Part shown: positions 7,032 through 12,661 of the stretch, piece by piece | How the letters are laid out: every line of letters begins with the position of its first letter | Numbering within the stretch: the first letter of the stretch is position 1 | Source of the DNA: an uncultured Desulfobulbaceae bacterium | GTDB lineage: Bacteria; Desulfobacterota; Desulfobulbia; Desulfobulbales; Desulfobulbaceae | Direction of reading: 5' to 3' | NCBI GenBank assembly: GCA_945787305.1 | Contig: CALZIH010000114.1 | Span: 1 to 12,661, forward strand | Length of the DNA: 12,661 nucleotides | The notes under the pieces: generated by a model | The model's database searches: none | Seen by the model: only the letters and a program-made list of their open reading frames with translations | What the model was told of the DNA's origin: nothing | Made by a program: the position numbers and the translations under genes

Positions 7032-8014
7032 TGGCTGCTGCAGTGGATTTGCCCCCGGAAATAAGTGCACGCCTGAGTGAGCATCGAGTTACCAGGAGTC
7101 TACGCAGAAAATCCCGGGTTTTTACCGATACCACCGACTTTACATCCATAGATTACGGAGACATTATTTATGTCGACGGCCGTTATTTTCTGGTTACTGC
7201 TTATACCAGAGAAGGGCGTTTCGGAGTGGATGAACAGATAAAACCCTGGGTGCCGCGAGTGGAGGATCTGGCAAGCGGAGAAAAAAAAATACTTAAACTG
7301 GTTTTCCACGAAACATTTGAAATTACCTTCGGTACCTTTACCATCCCCTGTTACCGTAACCCTGAAAAAGAGGCCCGAATTCTTGAGCTGGTTCAAGGAG
7401 ACGTGCACTTCATGCAGGGTGAGGCCGTACTTGACGAGGCCGGCAACCTTGTCCGCATCCTCGATATCGTCAATGGCTCCCGGCTGGACAAGGTAATCCA
7501 TCGCAACCAGGTGAGCCATGAGGAGTACTTTTATAATCAACTGCCGGACATACTTGCGCATTACCTGCCCTGTGTCCAAGGCATAGCTTTTCTCCATGCA
7601 CATGGTTTTCGGCATGGAGATGTCCGTCGGGACCATATCTTTGTGGAGAGAGGGACAGGCTTATATCGATGGATTGATTTCGATTATGATTTCTACATGC
7701 CGGAAAAGCCTTTTGCCCTGGATCTCTATGAGTTGGGTAATGCCTTGATGTATTTGACCGGTCGAGGCAACTATTACCCTCGGGATCTACTGGCGGATAA
7801 GGCCTTGGGGCAGAGGGTCGCTGATACCATTGCTGCTGGTGATTATGCTTTGTTGTCAAAAAACAGGATTGTAAATCTGCAAAAACTCTTTCCCTACATT
7901 CCGACATTACTAAACAATATTTTCCTTCACTTTTCTTTGGGAACCGAAGTGTTTTATGACAGTGTCGATGAGTTGTATAGTGATCTGGCTGAGACCGTTG
8001 TTCAGGGGTGGTAA
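7031..8014 (+). CDS. Protein-kinase-like (PKL fold) protein
   Basis: 327 aa from ATG 7031; the frame stays open to a TTG at 7007, but the ATG sharing one base with the stress-protein stop (TGATG) is the better start. Numbering from this ATG, kinase landmarks are a beta3-like Lys in KILKLVF (about K89), a Glu-containing alphaC helix (KEARILEL), the catalytic loop HGDVRRDH (195-202, catalytic Asp D197) and the metal-binding IDFDYDF (D216). The loop resembles the HGD/HND of aminoglycoside-kinase-like and Rio-like proteins. His replaces the usual Asn of HRDLKPEN. An N-terminal extension of about 80 residues precedes the kinase core. No membrane segment is seen. It may be a Ser/Thr kinase, a small-molecule kinase or a pseudokinase. 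An A9 run within the KK codons (7281-7289) is notable. The next frame stays open beyond the stop. Confidence 0.8.
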   Translation: MAAAVDLPPEISARLSEHRVTRSLRRKSRVFTDTTDFTSIDYGDIIYVDGRYFLVTAYTREGRFGVDEQIKPWVPRVEDLASGEKKILKLVFHETFEITFGTFTIPCYRNPEKEARILELVQGDVHFMQGEAVLDEAGNLVRILDIVNGSRLDKVIHRNQVSHEEYFYNQLPDILAHYLPCVQGIAFLHAHGFRHGDVRRDHIFVERGTGLYRWIDFDYDFYMPEKPFALDLYELGNALMYLTGRGNYYPRDLLADKALGQRVADTIAAGDYALLSKNRIVNLQKLFPYIPTLLNNIFLHFSLGTEVFYDSVDELYSDLAETVVQGW

Positions 8015-8123
8015 GGTCGATTTCAATGATGTCGTTGTTGGCCGAACCAGTAGTAAAATAGAAGACTGGAGAGAACATATCCGGTTGCTTCTAGGTAGTG
8101 CGGGTAACAAGAGCTGTGGCTAA
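7956..8123 (+). other. Possible short ORF or frameshifted C-terminal tail of the kinase-like gene
   Basis: The +1 frame relative to the kinase is open from 7914 to TAA 8121-8123, with an ATG at 7956 (55 codons) but no ribosome-binding site. The part beyond the kinase stop (8012-8014) reads like real protein: a KVDFNDVVVGRTSSK stretch and then an amphipathic EDWREHIRLLLG helix. Skipping one base at TGG-T-AAG would attach 36 residues to the kinase. It could be an insertion in the gene, recoding, or a separate tiny coupled gene. Chance is not excluded. Confidence 0.3.
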
Positions 8124-8124
8124 A

Positions 8125-8265
8125 GGGTGCCTTGAAAAATTAGGATTTTCGTTCGAGATCAAGGCATGCGGAGAATTTTACCACAGGCATATAACTGATA
8201 TTCCGAGGATAAAATTTTGAGGATAACGCTGAGGTCGGGCGAAAATACAATTTTTCAAGGTAGCC
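8125..8265. repeat. Long imperfect palindrome (MITE-like element or bidirectional terminator)
   Basis: Almost the whole convergent gap folds back on itself. Outer arms CCTTGAAAAATT (8130-8141) and AATTTTTCAAGG (8249-8260) are perfect 12-base complements. Next come ATTTTCG (8145-8151) with CGAAAAT (8240-8246), then AATTTTA (8174-8180) with TAAAATT (8210-8216), then ATAT (8189-8192) with ATAT (8198-8201) around a 5-base loop (8193-8197). CTAAA occurs at 8120-8124 and again at 8265-8269, a possible target-site duplication. It contains no ORF. Position between convergent genes also suits transcription termination for both. Confidence 0.7.
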
Positions 8266-8273
8266 TAAAAGGT

Positions 8274-9965
8274 TCATTGGGCGAGGATAGTCTGAACCGC
8301 TTTTCCGAGTTGCTCCAGAGTATAGGGTTTGCGGATAAAGGTTCCGGCTCCCAGTGCCATGGTCTGCTGCACCTCCCGGTTTTCTGAAAAGCCGCTGACT
8401 ATTATGGCTTTCTGTTGGGGGTGTATTTTTAAAATCTGTTCATATGTCATGCAACCGTTCATGCCGGGATCCATGATCATATCAACCAGCACAAGATCGA
8501 CAGATTCCTCTTTCAGGTAGGTGACTGCTTCTTCGCCCCCGGCAACAGCTTTGGTTGTATAGCCAAGCATCGTCAGGAGATTCAGGGCAATATCGCGTTG
8601 TTGCTCTTCATCGTCGATAATGAGAACGCTCCCTTGGCCCTGGAGTTTCTGTAGGACGTCAATTTCTTCCTTTTGCGGTGAGGGGAGGTTGTCTGTCAGG
8701 GGAAACTTGATGGTGAAAACCGTGCCCGTGTTGCTGCTCTCGACATCAATGGTCCCCTCATGATTCTGGACGCAATTCCAGACAACGGCCAATCCAAGTC
8801 CGGTCCCACTGCGGCCCAGTTTCTTTTTACTGTAAAAGGGCTCAAAGATATGTTCAATGTCCTTCGTCGGGATCCCGGGCCCTGTATCGGCAACACATAT
8901 CTTTGCGTAATCTTCACCGTTACCTGCCCTTTTAACGAGTTCGGTACTGATGCGTACCGTACCCGGCCCATTTATTGCCTCGGCTGCATTGGTCACCAGG
9001 TTCATTAAACATTTGTTGATGTGAACCGGCGAGCAGGAGATGACCACATCCATCGGCGTCAACTGGAGGGTAAAGTCAATCTCAGGGTAAATTGACTGTA
9101 ATCGTTCCCCTTCAGGAGAGAAGAAATAGTCATGAATGAGCTTATTTATTTCTCCGGGTTCCCTGACAATGGTGACACCGCGGGCAACGGTAAGCATATC
9201 GGCAACGACAGCTGAGGCCCGGAGGCCTGCTTTTTTCATTGTTTCAAGGTAGCCCCGCAGTTCGCTTTCCTTGGGAAGCATCATCAGCATAAGTTCCGGG
9301 TAGCTGATAAGCCCTGACAGGATGTTGTTCAAATCGTGGGCCACCCCTCCGGCCATTAAACCAATGGCCTCCATTTTCTGGGCCTGTAGAAGCTTTTTTT
9401 GCAGGTCCTGCTGTTCTTGCTGCAACTGTTTCAGGGCAGCTATTTTTTCCTGTAATTCAAGGTGTTGGGCCTTTTCACGTTGCGAGATGTTCCACTTCTC
9501 GGTCAGTGAGACGGCAAGTTGTTTGAGCTCTTCCGGGTCAAAGGGTTTGCGGATGAAGAGAATTTTTTCGGGTGAACCGACCTTGCGTACAATGTCGTCA
9601 CAGGACTGGTCGGAATAGGCGGTCACAATGACTATTTCAATGTTCGGATCAATTTGACGTATACGGAACGCTGTTTCCATGCCGTTCCAACCGGGCGGCA
9701 TCCGTACATCAATAAAGGCGACGGCAAAAGGGATGTTTTCAGATCGGGCAGCTTTAGCGTTGTTAAAGCCTTCGATACCCTGGTCGGCATAGGTCACATC
9801 AAAGCTCAGGCTACTTTCCATGTCCTGTTCGCTACCGAGCAACACATCCATCTTTTCTCTTGCCGAACCATTCCGCAGGGATTCCGGCTCCAGGATCAGC
9901 TTGTATGCTTTCCAGATTTCTCGATCATCGTCAATGACCAGTATACGCTTATTCTTCTCGATCAT
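8274..9965 (-). CDS. Hybrid sensor histidine kinase, REC-HisKA-HATPase-REC, cytoplasmic
   Basis: 563 aa, no membrane helices. The N-terminal receiver (5-155) has DDD (12-14), phospho-acceptor D86 in FIDVRMPPG and switch Lys K140. It carries an insertion of about 30 residues (28-55) typical of an atypical receiver class. A coiled coil (158-195) leads to HisKA with phospho-His H210 in GGVAHDLNN. The ATPase domain shows the N box (NLVTNAAEA, 322-330), G1 DTGPGIP (360-366), F box EPFYSK and G2 GTGLGL (387-392). The C-terminal receiver (446-562) has D495 and K546. Intramolecular phosphorelay is possible (H210 to D495), while D86 can take phosphate from the upstream sensor kinase. The ATG overlaps the stop of that kinase gene (ATGA), so the two form a pair. 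No output domain is present. Confidence 0.93.
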   Translation of the reverse strand: MIEKNKRILVIDDDREIWKAYKLILEPESLRNGSAREKMDVLLGSEQDMESSLSFDVTYADQGIEGFNNAKAARSENIPFAVAFIDVRMPPGWNGMETAFRIRQIDPNIEIVIVTAYSDQSCDDIVRKVGSPEKILFIRKPFDPEELKQLAVSLTEKWNISQREKAQHLELQEKIAALKQLQQEQQDLQKKLLQAQKMEAIGLMAGGVAHDLNNILSGLISYPELMLMMLPKESELRGYLETMKKAGLRASAVVADMLTVARGVTIVREPGEINKLIHDYFFSPEGERLQSIYPEIDFTLQLTPMDVVISCSPVHINKCLMNLVTNAAEAINGPGTVRISTELVKRAGNGEDYAKICVADTGPGIPTKDIEHIFEPFYSKKKLGRSGTGLGLAVVWNCVQNHEGTIDVESSNTGTVFTIKFPLTDNLPSPQKEEIDVLQKLQGQGSVLIIDDEEQQRDIALNLLTMLGYTTKAVAGGEEAVTYLKEESVDLVLVDMIMDPGMNGCMTYEQILKIHPQQKAIIVSGFSENREVQQTMALGAGTFIRKPYTLEQLGKAVQTILAQ

Positions 9966-11785
9966 GCGTTTTTTTTCTCTCCCCCATCTGGCTTGGCAAC
10001 AGGTAGATGAATAACGAACTCAGCCCCTTTTCCTGGCCCTTTGCTAAACGCTGTTATTGAACCGTGATTGGCAATAAGGTAATTGGCACAGGAGTGGAGA
10101 CCAAAACCGCTGCCCCTTGCTTTGGTGCTGTAGCCAAAGGTGAACATTTTTTCCTTTACTGTATCATCAAAGCCGCAGCCGTTGTCTTGCACACGGATCA
10201 CAAGTTCACCCCGGTGCTCTGCGCTGGTAATCTGTAACGTTCTTTTTCCTGAATCTATCTCCGCCATTGCCTCGCAACTATTTTTAACCAAATTAACCAC
10301 TATCTGCAATAGCTTGCTTTCCTCTATGCGAATATTAAGCCCGGTCTGGAGGTCAGTTACGATATCCACCCGGTTCCGTTGTAACTGCTCCTCAAGAATT
10401 TTCAGACTGTCCTGAATAACTCGATAACTGTCGACGATGTCTGTCCTTCCACGCAGGTGCGCATAGCGCATCTGCAGACTGATAATGTTTTCAATATAGC
10501 TATGTTTGGAGCTGATGTTTTCCAGTCCCGCAATGGCCTTGTCGTATTCCTGACTTATACTGGCAGGCAGCAGGTTGATCACGTTATCTAGGTATTGTTT
10601 TTCCTCGTCAGGTAGATCTCCCTTTGATATCAAACCCGGCAGCGGTTCCAGCGCCCGGGACAGGTCGGTTCGCAAACGGCTTGTATAGAGTTGCTTAGCC
10701 AGAATCCTTGCCTCTACCTTGGCAGGAGTAATGGCATTGCCGATATTATGAAGTACGCCGACAGCCATTTCAGCCATACCTGCTTCGTGGGCCTGGTTGA
10801 CCAGTTCGGCCTGGGCTTCTTGTAAATTGCGAGTTCGTTCCTCAACTTTTTCTTCTAGGGAGCGAGAGTATTCAGCCAGCTGTTGTCTCGATTTTCGCAA
10901 GTTGTCAGTCATGGCATTGAATGATCGACCTAGGCTCTCAAATTCGCTGCAGGAAAAATTGCTGAAGCGAATGCGGTGATTAAGATCGCCTCTGGCCACT
11001 TGGCCAAACCCGTCACGTAGGACTTGAATGGAGTTAATCAGCGGCCTGGTAAAAAAGAGGGCGGAAAGGACGCCGAGTCCAAAAAATATGGCAGTTACGA
11101 TCAGGAGAACCAGCCGATACTGGCGCATTTGCATGCCCCACCCCAGTCGATATTCTTCTATATCCAGGTTTCGTTTTTCAAGGGAAAAAGCTGCATAGGC
11201 ATAACCCCATACTTTACCACCCATGAATACCGGCGTCCGGGCCAACAACAGGGGGACGGTTTGATTGTAAAGGGCTGGATATTGGGAAAAAGAGACCGGT
11301 AACAGATCGTTGCCTACTCCTATGTCAGCTAATGGCGCTCTTTCTTTTGTCGTGGCATACTGGGCAAAACCATTTTCCATTTCTAGCCAGGGAAGGCCGA
11401 TGCCGGCTGCCGCAGTTTCCTGCTGTTTGCTGAAAAAGAGACAGGCGAGTAACTCTTGATCGCTATTCACTGCTCTTTCGATGAGGTTGTTCAAAAAAGT
11501 GAAGTTATATCCGGCAATGGCTTGGCTGCCACTGTGCGACAGGGAGCGTAGCAATTGGGCCGCTCTTTGTTCCAGAGCAATGGTTCGATCGGCGACCGCC
11601 CGTTCAAGTTGGGCGTCCCTGAACGAAGTGGTCTGCGAGTAGATAAAATAGCTGATGGTTGGAAAGAGCAGGCAGAGTACAACGATATTCATCAGGGCCA
11701 AATAGCCCTTGATTGGAATCAGGAAGCGGGGACCGGGTGGGGCAATAGTTGCTGTTTCTGCAGTGTTCGTTGTGCGTTCAGGCAT
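9962..11785 (-). CDS. Membrane-bound sensor histidine kinase with HAMP domain
   Basis: 607 aa. Membrane helix 1 (about 25-50), periplasmic sensor region (51-220, no family recognised), membrane helix 2 (222-245), HAMP (246-298), coiled coil (298-335), then a kinase core. The H box is the variant GVLHNIGNAI (H346). The ATPase domain has N box NLVKNSCEA (498-506), G1 DNGCGF (534-539) and G2 GSGFGLH (558-564). An unusually long helical segment (about 355-450) separates H box and ATPase. The ATG 11785 lacks a clear ribosome-binding site; the gene starts 38 bases after the TonB-receptor stop on the same strand, so translation may depend on read-through from that gene. Its last codons contain a slippery A run, and its TGA overlaps the ATG of the hybrid kinase. 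It is probably the input stage of a relay responding to a periplasmic signal, perhaps linked to the receptor's substrate (inference). Confidence 0.92.
   Translation of the reverse strand: MPERTTNTAETATIAPPGPRFLIPIKGYLALMNIVVLCLLFPTISYFIYSQTTSFRDAQLERAVADRTIALEQRAAQLLRSLSHSGSQAIAGYNFTFLNNLIERAVNSDQELLACLFFSKQQETAAAGIGLPWLEMENGFAQYATTKERAPLADIGVGNDLLPVSFSQYPALYNQTVPLLLARTPVFMGGKVWGYAYAAFSLEKRNLDIEEYRLGWGMQMRQYRLVLLIVTAIFFGLGVLSALFFTRPLINSIQVLRDGFGQVARGDLNHRIRFSNFSCSEFESLGRSFNAMTDNLRKSRQQLAEYSRSLEEKVEERTRNLQEAQAELVNQAHEAGMAEMAVGVLHNIGNAITPAKVEARILAKQLYTSRLRTDLSRALEPLPGLISKGDLPDEEKQYLDNVINLLPASISQEYDKAIAGLENISSKHSYIENIISLQMRYAHLRGRTDIVDSYRVIQDSLKILEEQLQRNRVDIVTDLQTGLNIRIEESKLLQIVVNLVKNSCEAMAEIDSGKRTLQITSAEHRGELVIRVQDNGCGFDDTVKEKMFTFGYSTKARGSGFGLHSCANYLIANHGSITAFSKGPGKGAEFVIHLPVAKPDGGEKKNA
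9968..9974 (-). promoter_or_regulatory. Candidate -1 ribosomal frameshift heptamer A_AAA_AAC at the kinase-kinase junction
   Basis: The sensor kinase gene ends gag aaa aaa aac gca tga. In its reading frame this contains the canonical slippery heptamer A_AAA_AAC, one codon before the stop. A -1 slip continues as CGC ATG ATC GAG, exactly the frame of the hybrid kinase, passing through its start codon. A purine-rich GGGGGAG lies 4 bases upstream of the heptamer; it may be the ribosome-binding site of the hybrid kinase or a stimulator. Confidence 0.4.
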
Positions 11786-11823
11786 GGTGAGAATCAGGTG
11801 TAGGTATTGAGCTGGGTTATCGC

Positions 11824-12661
11824 TTAGAAATGGAAGCGCAACTCAGCCCAGAAAGAGCGGCCCTCCATGGGGTAGTCGCCCGGGACATAGGCACCTTCCG
11901 GGGCAGCCGGGTTATAGGGGCTGGGAATTCGACCGTCCCCGTCAAAGAGGTTGCGCACAGCCAGGGCCAGGTCCCAGTGTCGGGCTATATTTTTTCGACG
12001 AAAGGTCAGGTTGACCATGTGGTAATCGTCAAGATCCTCACGGGGATCACCCAGTGCCCGGCGCCGGTCTGCGACCCAGTAATATTGGAGATCCAGAGAG
12101 TGCTCAGGGAGGAGTTGCCAGTGCGGGTTGAGATAGAACTGCATGCCGGGGGCTTCCGGCACCCTGGAATCAGTGGCCTTGATCGTTGAGTGTTGATAGG
12201 AAAAATTGGCATCCAGGTCCAGAGTTTCGGTGATACGCCACTTCATCTCCCATTCAAAGCCTCGGCCATCCTGTTCTCCGATGTTTGTGTAGGGTTTGGG
12301 CAAGGCGCCGAATGCCTCTATTATGCCGGTGGCCTCGTAGAGAAAGAAGTTCAGACCCATTTGCAGAGCGCTTGTCGGCTGGTAATCAAAGGCCAGCTCC
12401 AGGGTTTCGATTTCCTCAGGTCCCAGATCGGGGTTACCTACAACCTGGGGATTGTTTTTGACCCATTGTTCACCAAAGGATGGAGCGCGGAAGGCCTGAC
12501 CATAGAGGAGTTTTGTCGTCAACTCCGGTGCGGTTTCCCAGACCAGGGCCAGGCGAGGGTTGGTGGTGGAACCGAAATCGGAATAATCGTCATAGCGAAG
12601 CCCGGCGGTGAGCTGCCAGCCTTGGGCAAAATACCATTCATCCTGAATCAGGCCGTAAAAG
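11824..12661 (-). CDS. TonB-dependent outer-membrane receptor, C-terminal part (5' end outside window)
   Basis: About 279 codons of the beta-barrel are visible. The frame is open to the right edge, and the TTG at 12522 is internal: codons upstream of it read YGLIQDEWYF, GLRYDDYSDF and NPRLALVW, all typical receptor barrel strands. Downstream are YGQAFRAPSFGE, NPDLGPEEIETLE and a NLFDGDGRIPSPY stretch, and the protein ends FWAELRFHF, with the terminal Phe needed for Bam-dependent outer-membrane insertion. Plug domain and TonB box lie outside the window. The barrel resembles siderophore, vitamin B12 or colicin-I-type receptors, but the substrate cannot be told from this part. The stop is 38 bases upstream of the sensor kinase, suggesting cotranscription. 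Confidence 0.92.
   Translation of the reverse strand, partial: FYGLIQDEWYFAQGWQLTAGLRYDDYSDFGSTTNPRLALVWETAPELTTKLLYGQAFRAPSFGEQWVKNNPQVVGNPDLGPEEIETLELAFDYQPTSALQMGLNFFLYEATGIIEAFGALPKPYTNIGEQDGRGFEWEMKWRITETLDLDANFSYQHSTIKATDSRVPEAPGMQFYLNPHWQLLPEHSLDLQYYWVADRRRALGDPREDLDDYHMVNLTFRRKNIARHWDLALAVRNLFDGDGRIPSPYNPAAPEGAYVPGDYPMEGRSFWAELRFHF

Noticed and set aside
7281..7289. Run of nine A in the kinase-like gene as a phase-variation tract
   Set aside because: It encodes part of a likely beta3 Lys strand in the expected frame, and neighbouring genes also have A runs; no evidence of switching.

Overview
The window looks like chromosomal DNA of a Gram-negative, probably sulfate-reducing or related deltaproteobacterium (Desulfobulbales-like). 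That placement is an inference. It rests on a TonB-dependent outer-membrane receptor, a PspF-type sigma-54 activator, multi-domain histidine kinases with the atypical receiver domain common in such genomes, and moderate GC content. No phage, IS, CRISPR, tRNA or rRNA genes are visible.

Left part (4-1463): a near-complete match to PspF, the phage-shock activator, ends two bases short of a convergent small zinc-ribbon protein. A 1464-1846 gap with no convincing gene follows.

Envelope block (1859-5388, + strand): a DUF2207 secreted/membrane protein with a Gly-rich tail, a DUF2238 (YjdF-like) six-helix membrane protein coupled by a 1-base overlap, and a coiled-coil protein of unknown function. 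The best ribosome-binding site of the third gene points to an ATG in a different frame from the long ORF, so a frameshift or unusual start is likely.

Stress/signalling block (5620-8014, + strand): a ketopantoate-reductase-family protein, a UspA-type nucleotide-binding stress protein and a protein-kinase-like protein. They are joined by 4-base and 1-base start/stop overlaps and so are probably made together. A plausible coding tail continues past the kinase stop in the +1 frame.

A roughly 140-base imperfect palindrome (8125-8265) fills the gap between this operon and the convergent genes. It is probably a MITE-like repeat and/or a bidirectional terminator.

Right part (8274-12661, - strand): transcription runs from a truncated TonB-dependent receptor into a membrane HAMP-containing sensor kinase and then a REC-HisKA-HATPase-REC hybrid kinase. 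The two kinases share an ATGA overlap, and an A_AAA_AAC slippery heptamer sits immediately before it. A -1 slip there would fuse the two kinases into one long phosphorelay protein. No DNA-binding output domain is encoded in this part of the window, so the relay must hand over to a partner elsewhere.
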